Assembly (NCBI GenBank): GCA_002633025.1
Contig: NMRB01001026.1
Span: forward strand, 56,478-120,477
Direction of reading: 5' to 3'
DNA length: 64,000 bases
From: Notospermus geniculatus
Taxonomy: Eukaryota; Nemertea; Pilidiophora; Heteronemertea; Lineidae
A program made the position numbers and the translations under genes. This document shows positions 9,401 through 20,600 of this stretch, piece after piece (within the stretch, counting starts at the first letter, position 1; each line of letters begins with the position of its first letter). The notes beneath the pieces are model-generated. The model was given only the letters and a program-made list of their open reading frames with translations. It was not told the DNA's origin and made no database searches.

Positions 9401-12037
9401 CCTGAAGCCGGTTGTCAGGGATGCAGCAGGAAAATACAGATGTGAAGTTGTTGACACGATAAAGAAAGTGAAGGTTCTAGCGGAAAATACACTTAAGGTG
9501 TACTGTAAGTTTCGTTTTGTGCGCCATCGTGTGGACCACTTTTCAGGGCAAAGGGTCTAGTGGGACCACACGTTTCATTGCTACATAAACGCTTCATTTC
9601 AGCATTTACGTGTAGCAGGGGATGTCAGCAAACAATGTTGATCCAGTGTAGATTCACAGCTACAAGGGAAATTTATTTTACTATGTCCTTTCGTCGCTTC
9701 GCGGTTGTTGTTTACAACACGTGACATTGTCTGTCCAATCAGCTTTCATCTTTTTTTCAGACGCTGCCATTCCGGATCAAGCCAACAATGACACTGTTGT
9801 GAAACATGGCAACATCCGCCAAAGTGCCAAACTTTTCTTAGACATCTTAGTCCATCCCATGCCTACTTCAATCGGGTGGTACTTCCGAGATAAAACAATG
9901 AAGGACACAGCATGGACTCTGATGATACCTGTTACAATGTTGGACGGCTATGGAAATCTCAAAGCAAACGTCGTCAATATCTCTGGAAGCACGCTGTTTC
10001 ACTTTCAGATGGCCGAGCCAGGTACGTATTTTGATCTGATCTGCTGTCTCTTCCCCCGGATCAGGCCATCTCTTGCCCGCAGATCAGAGCAGGACACCGC
10101 TGAGGAAGCCTGGTTGTGTAGGTACTTTCAGGTCGACACTGCGTCTTGAAGCAACTCGCGGCAACTAGCTTTCCGGGGATGGAAGCAACTCGGAGTGACT
10201 GATCAGTTGCCGATTTTGTCGACCTGAGCGCGCTTGCATCTCCGAGCAACTGCCGGATCCGCTAGCTGCCGTGAGTTGCTTCGAGTTGCCCATGTTCTAC
10301 TTTTCGGCGACTTGTCTCCATCCACTCAGATCCGTCGACCTGCGCCTGCTGTTCGAGGTAACTGCCAGTTGCTCCGAGTTCCTCTCAATCGCTGAAATGT
10401 CGACCTGCGCGTGGTGGTTTTTTGATCTGCGACGGATCTGTCGAGTTGCTTCGAGACGCAATGTCGACACCTTGGTCAGAGTGAGCCTTGTTTTCAATGG
10501 ATTTTTTATAATGCATCAACCTTGTTTTAACCACAGCAGCGAACCTGAATAATTTGTGAGTAATGCTCTGCAACAAGGCAGCTAATTATCGAATTCTTCT
10601 TCCATTTACACGCTCTTGCAGAACCCCCTGACCCTCCTTTGGACCTTGTCGTCCAGCAGAAGGGGAGCAACAGTGTGGTTGTCTGGTTTATCGCGGGTTT
10701 TGATGGTGGAGCACCACAGAACTTCACCATAGATTATAAAACAGAAGATGGAAAGCCACAATTCCTGTCCGACATCAAGGAAGGGACGAACACCAAAGCG
10801 GTGATAACAGAAATTCAAAATCTGCTTCCGAATACAAGTTATTTCATTAAAGTCAAGGCCGTGAACACTCGTGGATCAAGCAATTACAGTGACACGATCG
10901 AAGTCAAAACCAGTAAGTGAAAAACCATGATATTCGTCGCTTCGACATCTTGACTTATCAAGGCCTACGGTCACTTCGCCCTCCGACTACGCTGAGCGAG
11001 AGTCGGACTCAGTGATAGGGAAGCTTGTCAGGGCAAGATGTCGCTTCGACGGCCCTCCATCAACTTGTTGCTAACGGATTTCTCTGTACGCAGGCGCGGA
11101 TCNNNNNNNNNNNNACGCTCCCTTTCGGCCAACAAATCTGTAAAATCGACCGTGAAATTCTGAAATTTGGAGCAAATCATTGATATTCACCGCAGATTTC
11201 AATGTTTCTAGCACAGTGCGCCCCCTCGTTCCCGAAATCCTGGATCCGCCATTGGTATGCAAATGGTCTTTTTGTATTTCGGATCAATTACATGTTTTGG
11301 TTATACCAGATGTGATGACGCATGAAACCTCTGTAAAAAACAAAATGGCGCTGCTGCCGAAAGTCGTTTATCGTTTCACATCAATGATTGATCCTTTTCA
11401 GTTCCCTCCTATAATTCAACCGACGCAGACGACTTCGCCGTAGAATCCAACATGCCGTCTGTTACCGGCATGCCTGTTTGGCAGATTGTCGTCATCGCCG
11501 CAGGAGTTGTTGACGTCATCGTCGCTATGATTATTCTGATAATTTGTATACAGAAACGTAACCAAGGCGACAATGGGGGAGCTGTTGAGGAGGTGAGCTA
11601 CATTTGTTTGCTATTGTGTTTTGAATCCGATTTTGAACCTTCACGGGTGTATACACATGTATATAAACTCCAAATTCTCCGCCTTTTCTAACTTCTACTT
11701 CCAGAACGTTTCTGCCGTGCAATGGCGTAGCCCTGTTCCAATCGTAACAGAAACAGAATATTACCAAGTACGGGAGAGCCAAGTTTATACAGTGCCCGCG
11801 GAAAACGAAACTAGTAACGACGACGACGACGACAACAACGACGACGACGACGACAACGACTATGCGCAGATTAAAGAGCGGAGTTCTGACCATCGTGCAA
11901 ACTGGGTTTCCAATAACCTCTACGAAATGCTCGACAGTCGAAATGCCGGATGTCCCATTATTCCTGGGACGTATCAGGTTCTGCTGCATGAGAAACAGGA
12001 TGATGGACAAAATACCGCAAATGAGAGCGCGGTCTAA
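6472..12037 (+). CDS. Ig-superfamily type I receptor, member 2 (Ig x4, FN3, TM, tyrosine-rich tail)
   Basis: Predicted 667-residue cell-surface receptor. Exons: 6472-6538 (signal peptide, MGFLVRLWYVFATV..), 7283-7522 (Ig1), 8530-8880 (Ig2), 9235-9504 (Ig3), 9761-10021 (Cys-less Ig-like), 10622-10912 (FN3, WFIAGFDGG..YFIKVKAVN), 11402-11592 (stalk and membrane span), 11705-12037 (tail, stop TAA). All junctions are GT-AG and phase-continuous; every extracellular exon is phase 1-1. The first exon was chosen because its 67-bp length and phase equal those of the signal exon of member 3; ATG 6449 with a donor at 6496 is an alternative. The membrane span (about 519-543) contains Asp531. The tail has an Asp/Asn tract and five tyrosine motifs (YYQV, VYTV, DYAQI, LYEML, TYQVL). 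Two of these align with member 1. A role in immune-type signalling is inference. Confidence 0.82.
6660..6822. repeat. MITE family B, copy 1
   Basis: Ends GGAGCAGTCAGCCGCGCG and CAACTCACTGATAGCTCC; interior words CCAAAACATGGCAGCAAAG, GCGGACCAATACACAGG, GACACCTATTGGTCAACTC. It lies in intron 1 of receptor 2. Relatives at 12468-12630, 53435-53765 and 57287-57450. Confidence 0.85.
7983..8108. repeat. MITE family D, copy 1
   Basis: AGAGTTTCCGCAAATGCC at the left and CAAAAACTCT at the right with CGAAATGCCAAAGCGAACG / CGTTCGCGTTGGCGTTTCGG inside. An inverted-repeat element in intron 2 of receptor 2, directly next to a second copy. Confidence 0.8.
8177..8288. repeat. MITE family D, copy 2
   Basis: GAGTTTTCGCAAAGCCCCCG at the left, CTTTGCGAAAACTC at the right, enclosing CATTGTTCGATGCCACGAAG. 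Same family as 7983-8108 and 45850-45975. Confidence 0.85.
10120..10480. repeat. Inverted-repeat element in intron 5 of receptor 2
   Basis: AGGTCGACACTGCGTCTTGA..AGCAACTCG near the left is mirrored by CGAGTTGCTTCGAGACGCAA..TGTCGACACC at the right. The interior is many degenerate copies of GAGTTGCTTCGAGTTGC / CGACCTGCGC. No coding content supported. Confidence 0.6.
10913..11401. other. Intron 6 of receptor 2 with a small assembly gap
   Basis: Between the FN3 and membrane-span exons. Contains an inverted repeat near 10930-11055 (GACATCTTGACTTATCA.. / ..CAGGGCAAGATGTCG) and 12 N at 11103-11114. No additional exon seen, although the gap interrupts the reading. Confidence 0.6.
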
Positions 12038-12467
12038 ATGTTCGCTGGATAGACATTCGGATAGACATTCGACCATTCGTAACTTCCGAAGGCAACTGCT
12101 CGGCATCTTGAATGCGCAACGATTTCAATGCGTTTCTGGTGGTTTGGATGCGGTCGTCTCATCACACCCTGCGCACGAACGAAATAGGTCGCACAAAAAC
12201 GTTGCGTTATTGATCAATAATTGGCAAATTCAGTGAGAGATCGGTAAGTTTATATATAATATGCCTCAACTTATCGAGCAAGTAGGGTTGAACATCTTAA
12301 CGGGCCAAAATTCGGCGAAAATAGTCCCACGGCGGTCACGTGGGTTTGATGATAAACAATATGGCTGCCTTGGACTTGTGTCCGAGGTGAAATGCGCCGC
12401 CGAGTGGATAGATAAGCAGTTCGCCTCAGGTCGTTCCGAATGACATTCGACAAAACTGAATGGAATA

Positions 12468-12630
12468 GGAGCTGTCAGTCAGTTGACCAATATGTGTCAC
12501 AAATGCTCAATTTCAGTGCCCAGCGGACCCATTCATGGTTGATTGAGCACCAATCAAGAGAAATTTCTTTTGTATTCGTCCGCTAGAACTTTGCTGCCAT
12601 CTTTTGGCAATAAGTGCGGCTGACTGCTCC
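12468..12630. repeat. MITE family B, copy 2 (opposite orientation)
   Basis: GGAGCTGTCAGTCAGTTGACC at the left, GGCTGACTGCTCC at the right; interior AACTTTGCTGCCATCTTTTG is the reverse complement of the copy at 6660. Confidence 0.85.
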
Positions 12631-12978
12631 TACTATTGGTCCCATAGCAGCACGTTGAACACATCTTTAGGCTATCATAGAAGTGGGCTCCAGTTTTCCG
12701 TAGCACACTAGAAACTCATGTTACTTTGACTTGGTACTAGAGTACTCCAGAAATTTAACTTCTGTTACGATAACAGTTAATGTATACTAGATTACTGTAC
12801 AAGTATTTGTATGAATGATATGAAAAGCGCCTGAGGAAGACCCCGGTTGGGGTCGAAAATTCGCTAAGTCCTGGAAGTTGACTTCTTGATATTTACCACC
12901 TTGTCTGTCAATTTTTGTGCTTTCTTCTTTGGACAAGTATTTCATCCGAGGCTAAACTGAATGTACGTACACTTTAAT

Positions 12979-12984
12979 AATAAA
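12979..12984 (+). terminator. Candidate poly(A) signal
   Basis: AATAAA in TTAATAATAAAGAACAAA, about 940 bases after the receptor 2 stop. It could end that transcript; no nearer canonical signal was noticed. Confidence 0.35.
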
Positions 12985-13356
12985 GAACAAATTACTAATT
13001 GTTTTTGTTTGATGTTTGATGAATCTTCTCTGTAAAGCGAAAAACAAACTTGTTTTCCTGTTGCTTGTGCGCGTCTGCCTTTTTTCCGTTTTCGGCTGGG
13101 CCTTCACCTTCTTTTATCACGCGACATTTTTTCTTTCGGTGGTCGAAGTTGAAAGTCAAGAATTCCATATCTATGAGTGGTCATAATCGAAGACAAACTT
13201 TGAATGTACTTGAATTCCGGTCAATCGTCGAGGATAGGTCTCACCCATTTTCACAACCCAATTTGATAGAGAGACAACTTTCTCGATCTATCAATCGATA
13301 TTAGACAGTTCGGCGGACAGACACTTTCGGCGGTTTCCTGGTTTATTAATATTAGC

Positions 13357-14915
13357 ATGTCTAGCGACGACACGAAGACAGGGACGCCCAGTCCATCGGA
13401 GGTGAAGAAGGAGGGTGCAGGAGAGGGTGAACGAGAGATGACAGTCCTCGTCGCGATTGATCAGAGCTCTCATGCAGAATACGCTCTGAAATGTGAGTAG
13501 AGGTTCTATTGCTTTGAGATACCGGAGTGATTTTTATCAACATTATCCTCCAGAGCCGCTGAAATAGGCCCTACATGGTTTTCCGCTTTGTTTACAGATT
13601 ACCTCGAGACCGTCCATCGACCAAGTTATAGCATCATTCTTGCCCACAGTATAGATCCCCCCAGGGTACCGGCCACATTTGGCGTCATGGCTGGAGGTGG
13701 GTAAACATGACCTATCCAGTTCTCCTGTACAGACCAGTTGATGTAAATATGACGTTCCGTTCCGTTTCGTTTCGTTCCGTTCCGTTCCGGAGTTCCGTTT
13801 TGCAAAATACAGGTTAGAAATTCGAGTCTGTTGGAACGGAACAACCGTTTCGTTCCGCAAATACAGATAGCCGCCTTCTCGGAAATTCAACCGTCTTATT
13901 GAGAAATCGGCGGGAAGCTTTCAAATTGTCCAAAAGAGTGAAGCTCATGACATCGTCTGCTGTGGCGTGATGTAGGCCCTATTCTATGAATTCAGCCAAT
14001 GCAAGTTTGTTTGTTATCGTTTTCAGCTGAGGCGTTGACCATGCCGACAGACACATGGGATACGATAGTTTATGAAAAACGACAGGAGTTGAGAAAACTG
14101 AAACAGAAATTTGATCGCATTTTAAATGAAAAGAAGGTGCGAAGGCTACGTAGCTATGTCCCGAGGGGTTGACAATGAAAAGGGTTCCTTGCCTTGGGTG
14201 GCTTTAGTCTTCACCTCCGCCCAGATTTTAATTTGGCCTATCATGGAGGTGTCTGCATTTGATTGGAGTCTAAAATAGGCCTCGAGGTCAGGGCCCATAT
14301 ATTCATAAAAGTACTTAGGTCTAAGTGTGACACTTATCTTTTGTTCAGCACAAAAGCATCTTCGATGCACAAAAGATACTTTGACTTAAGTATGTTTATG
14401 AATACATGGACCTTGGGCCCATTGTTCAACACAAAAGATAAGTTTCACACTTTGACTTAAGTATGTTTATGAATACATGGACCCTGGGCCCATTGTTCAA
14501 CACAAAAGATAAGTTTCACACTTTGACTTAAGTACGTTTATGAATATAGACCCCGAGCCGCATCACACACGAACTCCATGGTGATTGGTGGTGAACCTAA
14601 CATGTGGGCTACACTGTCAACAATTCTCTGTCCTTGGCTCAGAATGCTACAAGTCTCATTTTTTCCCAGGTTGAAAAGCATCATATGCGAGCAGTTGAAC
14701 ACCCAGGAAACCCAGGCCAAGCAATTGTTCTTATGGCCGAAGAGGAGAAAGTCGGACTGATCGTCATGGGAACCAGAGGAATGGGCGCAGTCCGAAGAAC
14801 CATCCTCGGAAGTGTCAGCGACTATGTCCTTCACCATGCGAGTGCGCCTGTTATGATCGTTCATCTCCCTGCAAACCATCCGGACCACAAAGACCAAGGC
14901 CACCGGAGACAGTAG
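13357..14915 (+). CDS. Universal stress protein (UspA) domain protein
   Basis: Small cytosolic nucleotide-binding protein of the UspA family, 196 residues, with four exons: 13357-13492, 13598-13696, 14027-14136, 14670-14915. GT-AG junctions are phase-continuous. A polar Ser/Lys/Glu-rich leader of about 28 residues precedes the first strand ([17 protein letters not shown], with the typical Asp). Exon 2 carries the second strand (SIILAHSID). The C-terminal exon has the ATP-binding signature G-x2-G-x9-GS (GTRGMG...[19 protein letters not shown]). That signature suggests the ATP-binding rather than the non-binding subgroup. AATAAA at 15000-15005 is a likely poly(A) signal. Physiological role in animals is poorly defined; the family assignment is secure, the exact ortholog is not. 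Confidence 0.9.
14291..14556. repeat. Hairpin element family C with extra right-half copies
   Basis: GGGCCCATATATTCATAAAA.. pairs with ..TTTATGAATACATGGACC, then the right half (CATTGTTCAACACAAAAGAT to GAATACATGGACC) is repeated in tandem twice more with a period of about 72 bp. Lies in intron 3 of the stress-protein gene. Confidence 0.8.
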
Positions 14916-17601
14916 CACCACCTTGCAAAATATAAGACATCTTTTGTTTTTATCTGAAAATCGTTTTCTTAACCCAGACAGCTTTAGAATCATACTGGAA
15001 ATAAATTTTTTCCTGCGCCCCACCCCATTCTCGAATTATTGCCCCTCTGGACCAACCAAACATTGTGAAAGAAATAAAACATTAATTATTTGACACAGGA
15101 TCACGTTTTTGTCGCCTAGTATTTAGGACATGTCTCCTTACATAATAAATCGAGGTACCGAAGACATCATAGTTGATCGTTTCACGGGGAGACCAGGATA
15201 AGCGAAACCACAACGCTGCACTAACGTTACAGAGACTCGACCGGACCAAAGATCGCCCCCCCCCCACCAAATTGAATTACATCTCTCCTAAGGGCCAACC
15301 AGTATAGGCCTACTGTCCAAGAAATAAAACATTTCTAATTTGACGAAATATCGTGTTTTTGGACTGGGTGCGATTCTCCTTGCGACAAAAGCGAGGTATA
15401 GCCGAAGACATCATAGATGGTCGTCACACGGGGAGAGAGGAATGCGACGACCACAGCGTGGGATTCAGCCTCGCTTTTAAATTTGCATAAATTAAATGTT
15501 TCTTTTCGGCACTTGTGCTGTTTCGTGATCCGACCTTGCACGTGTTGCAGTGTCTCATGTTTCGAATAGGGTACGCCCTAACACCGAAATATACATAAAA
15601 AAAATATTGTCAGCTGAATAAGATCCAAGAAAAGAGTCATCTGAAGTTGGTAAATGTATAATCAGCTACCGTAAGCCGGCTATGTTAGCAGCATTATAGG
15701 CATGTTAGGCCTATCTGCGGCTCGGGCGCAGCATGCAGCCACGTGCACGGCCACGCCCAGCTACACTGAACGGGGGAACGGCAACGCCATGTGCATGGCA
15801 TGCCATAGGCCTAAATGCATGGTCATTCATTGTGTCTACAGGGGGCGGACGGGACCGTCGACCGCTAGGCTCAGACAACTTCACTAATCCAAGCTGTGAG
15901 CTAGGCTACCTACTGCCGCCAGGCCTAGGCATCCTTGCCTTTATTTAGGCCTAGGCAGGCCTATAGGCCTACGGTATTTAGCTTTAGTTTGTATGACACA
16001 TGGTCATGGACAGAAAACAACACCCAGTCTCAGTTATCAGAACACTGAACATGCAAAGAACTTTTGACCATTTGCCATTGGGCGAAAATTAGGCAGGTCT
16101 CCTGTGCGCAACTGCCCTGCCAAACATGCTGTTGTGGTTCCTGCATGCTCACTGTGTTTGTTACGAACTGACCAATGGCAGTGCAGCAACTTACTATGCC
16201 ACTGAATACCAGACATTATTTAAAGGGGAATAATTAACCCGTTGACAAATGATGGAGTTAGATGCTACCATTAGAGATAATTGAGCTAATCATATGGGTG
16301 CCATTATGATACTCTCCAGCCAGATCAGTCACTACAAGTCCTGTGGAAGCGAAGCACTTGACGAATTCTGTCGGGATCAACAGGTCAATCAGATCAGATA
16401 TGAACTCCAGTTTTATGATTGCGTGGCTCTGTGTCTTTCAATTTCATGTTTGAGTATCATTTTGATGAATTTGATTTTTCGTCGGGTTCAATGGGAGTGT
16501 CGAGTTCGAGAGATGATGGATGCACAAAATGCCCGGGGTATGTAAATTATCTGAACAACTTTAGCTTGTCTAGGGAGGTGGGCCCTGCTCATGTTTCAGA
16601 TCTAAAGAGAGGACGAGGATTGGGCTAAACTACTCCAAAGTGAGTGAAAAACTCGTTGAGTACATGTATTTTCTGTTTTCTAGGCCTAATGCACTAATAC
16701 CATATGCCTTAACCTAGTCAGACCTTGGGAGTGAAGGAGTGTGATACTGTTGGCTGGCTGACAACCAAGTGTCTTTGCCAATGCTTTTGGCTTTCCTCCA
16801 GTCAAAAAAGCATTTTCTGTAGTTCTGCTAATAAATAACATTTGAGTTATTCAAAGAATTTGCCATGATGGCATCCATGGATTGAGTGGATGTACTTACA
16901 TGTTCAACAGATTGCCAATAAAGGGTTTAAAATAAAAAAAATTGCCATTGGACTTGAATGTTTTGAAGGACATTTCTCTATCGACTTAGTAGGCTGTTGA
17001 CCTATTACACAAGGAAGGCCATCCATCGAGGTTTTATGCAATTGTTGTTGGGGCGCGGAGTCTGATTAATTTAGCCTTGATTATGATGCTGCCTGTAGAC
17101 TTTACCATGTTTGACTGCTGTTAGATAGAAGGCCATTAATTATGTTGTCCATGATGGCTGGTCTGTGTACGTCGTGGTACTGCTTAGTGCTATGCCATTC
17201 CCACGCAAAGCAGAGTCTGCAGACCAGTGTTCTGTCAGGAATTTTTTAAGGGGAGGGATAAGAGAAAATTTGACAGAATTCTTGGTCAAAAACACAAATT
17301 TAGACTTTTTAAGGGGGGATAATGGTATCTCCCCATACCACTGCATGGCGGAAACACTGCAGACTGCCTGAGTGTCTGTCCCCTCCTGGGGAAATCTGTT
17401 CACTAGTTGACCACAGGTCCAATACAAGTCCAACCCTCAAGCATGTATTTTCCATGAATTAACAACTCAATCTAGACTCCCAATTGCCTGATGCATCCTG
17501 CCTGGGCAAATCTCTGGCATGTCTGGGGGTAGACCTCCTACCCACAACGTCTCTCCAACTCCAACACCTTTAATCTCCATGAATATCTCTGCAGGTGCAG
17601 T
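14916..17601. other. Intergenic region without recognised genes
   Basis: 15070-15500 contains two diverged copies of a unit of about 250 bp (GAAATAAAACATT..., CGAAGACATCATAG.., CACGGGGAGA). 15695-15970 is dense in TAGGCCTA and AGGCCT words. 16000-17590 is low-complexity to unique sequence without a convincing exon. TCTCTGCAG at 17586-17594, just before the kelch start codon, could be an acceptor for an upstream non-coding exon. Confidence 0.55.
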
Positions 17602-20600
17602 ATGTCTGGTGGTGGCGACTGGATCGACGCAGAATGCGGGGGATACCCCTCCAAAAAAGGCCAGTCCGCTGGGCCAAATGGAACGCAGGACTTCAGGATC
17701 AAGTTCTTGGACACGCTGAACCATCTACGGAGTGATGGGACGTTCTGTGACCTCACATTAAAAGCTGGCGATACAGTCTTGAAAGTCCACAAAGCAATTC
17801 TTGTCGCAGCCAGTCCTTACTTCCGTTGTCTCCTAGCCCATAAAACAGAAAAGAAGTCCAACGGTGAACGCTTGGAGTTCCCTGTTGTCCACCGCAAGGG
17901 AAAAAAATTCTGTGACATTGAACTACACGCTGGCAATGTCGGTATTAAAGTCCATAAACCTGTGACCGAACCTTCATCGCCGAACTGTTTTGAGACATCT
18001 CTCTCGATAGATATTCCTTCGGAGGCCAGCACAAGCGCTAACGATGAAATCGTTGAGTTGAAGGACATTTCGGGAATCGTCCTGGGACCTCTTATCGACT
18101 TTATATACACGGGCGAGTTGATGCTGACATCAGAGACCATCTCCTCCATACTCCACACGGCCTCCTATTTCGAGATGACACCCGCAGTTGACGCCTGTAA
18201 AACGTACATCATGGAGAACTTGAAAGTAACAAACTTTCTGAACTTCCTCTCCTTGGCCGATTCTTACGACTTGGACATTATCGACGTCGCTGCTAGTCAC
18301 TTTTCGGTCTTCGTCCGCAATGCAAAAGACAGCTTCCTCAACTTGGACTACAGGTTCTTCCAAACCATCCTCTCTTCGGAAAAACTAGTGGACGTATCGG
18401 AGGACGCCCTGTGTAAGCTTGTTCTGCACTGGGTGTATCATGATGTGGCCAAGAGGAGGAGGTATCTGAGTTGTCTTCTTGGTAAAGTCCGTCTCTGCCT
18501 CATCCCGCCAAATATGCTGGCACAAGTTCTGGACATCGACATGGTGAGGGAAGATGAAAAATCCGTACTCTTAATCCAGGAAGCCCTTGGATACCACGTC
18601 GCTGAGATCCTGCAGCCGCTCCAGCATGGCTTCCAAACTGACTTGAGGACGAAGGTGCCGACAATGACGATCATCGACAGCCACAATATGGAGTGGGTCC
18701 TACCCTTGGATGAACTGGAACGGTTGGAACTGAACCGCAAAGTTTTCAATCCCAAACGTGCTGCCAACAAAAATGTTGAGGGTTTCACAATCTTCAGCAA
18801 TTTTCTGTTCGTCGCCTGTTGCGGTCACCATGATAAAGTGGTTAGCCTCCATCGTTATGACCCTCGGTCTGATAAATGGCGACAGCTGGCGACCCTCACG
18901 GAGCACAGGCGCAGCTTCTCCCTTGTTGCGAGTGGGAAAAGCCTGTATATCATCGGGGGTGAGTAGACATATTCTTGTTTGTTGAACTGCCAACCTCCTC
19001 AACATTCAGTCCGATGGACTCCACAAAACTGCCATCTTCTTCAGGTCTTCAAGAGATCGCAGGAGCTTGGGTACAAGCATCCTGAGAATCTCAGGTCATT
19101 TACCGTCGTACCCTCCCTCAATGAACCAAGCGCGAGTTGGGGAGTCGGTTGTGAAGACCGTGGGTGCGAGGATGGGGTACAAGGGTTACTCCTCCATCTG
19201 GACAAACTTAGGCTCTTTGTGTCCTTCACATTGGGCAATCATGGAAACAAGTTTGGTGTCCAATCTGTCTCCTGGCCTGTCACCTCCACGGAGAGGATTC
19301 TGCTCTGTGCACTAACCTCTTAATGTCCGTTTTCAATCTGCAGTGGTCACTGGTGGCCTGTCTGTTCACAGGTGGATGATGGTGTAGGGCCCGTATCAGG
19401 GACCTATGTGGTGGGAGAGGGGACACAATGGGGAATGGACGACCACTCTCAAGTGTTTTAGATAGGATAACCTATCCTTATTTTGGACAAAGGTGACTCT
19501 GTTGTATTTCGTCATTGTTTCCCATCATTTTCCAGGTATCAACAAGAAGCAGGAGCCCCGTCATACCATTGTTGAATACTCCATCATTCACGATTGCTGG
19601 ATGGAGAAGAAGAGAATGCCGTACCCTTTTGCCCTCCATGCCAGCTCGACACATCAAGGCGTCATCTTTTGTTCAGGAGGGTATGATGCGGAATCTGACA
19701 CAAGAACGTCCAAGGTGAGATCACAGTAGGCCTACAACTCCAAGCAGCATCCTGAGAATATCAGGCGTTCTTAGTGCTCGCTACCTTCGTCGCCGCACAC
19801 AAACCCCTGAGAGAATACGCCTGAATCCATCCTGAGAATATCAGGCGTTCTTAGTGCTCGCTACCTTCGTCACTGTGGTGACGAAGGGAGCGAGCAGTAA
19901 GAACGCCTGATATTCTCAGGATGCCAAGCAGAGTAGAACCTCCCCTTTGAGGACACTCTGAAGGAAGGACACCTTTCTATAAGGACATCAAATCAAAGTC
20001 CCCAATCGGTCACAATTCAACATCACTTCTGTAGGACACACCCAAGGGTAGACTACTACACTTTGTGCTCAGAACCACCTGCCTAGTCACCTTGATATTG
20101 TTTGTACTGACTTCTTACCCAGACATCATAGAAGAGGGAGAACCTCTCAAAGGATCAAACCCAACCTCAGATATGGCAGGCACAATGTGGTAAACTTCTA
20201 ATCAACGTGGAATGGGCAAACCCCATTCCCTGAGCGCCGAAGGCGCGAAGCTACGAAATTTTGGGGGTAAAAGTGCCGGAAACGCGATTTCCTGGCACCT
20301 GGGCAGGCCAAATTGAACTTTCTTTTTACTGAAAATTAAGAGTCTGATTACATGTAGGCCTATATGGCTTCGAAAATTTTTGCTGCTCGGCGGCTGAACG
20401 GGGGGATCCGCCACTGCCACTGTTATTATCAGGTATGGTGATGATTCAAATAAGATTGATGAAAATTCGTTGATTTTCAGGTACTGTACAAGTTTGACCC
20501 CATCAGTAACCAATGGACACAGCGGAAAAGCTTGTGGCACGGAAGAAGTCGCCACAGTATGGTCACCGTGGGTGACATCATCTTCATCATCGGTGGTATT

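Larger units (their letters stand above)
12038..13356. other. 3' region of receptor 2 and spacer before the stress-protein gene
   Basis: Holds the receptor 2 3' UTR, a family B MITE (12468-12630), and the sequence CTGAGGAAGACCCC..GGGGTCGAAA (12830-12857), whose hairpin recurs near 25480 and resembles non-LTR or Penelope-type retroelement debris. A poly(A) signal is at 12979. No other coding exon recognised. Confidence 0.6.

Noticed and set aside
17840-18050. Retained intron as explanation of the BTB insertion in the kelch gene
   Set aside because: No good GT/AG pair brackets it, its length keeps the frame, it has no stop, and its first part resembles the BTB start, so duplication fits better.
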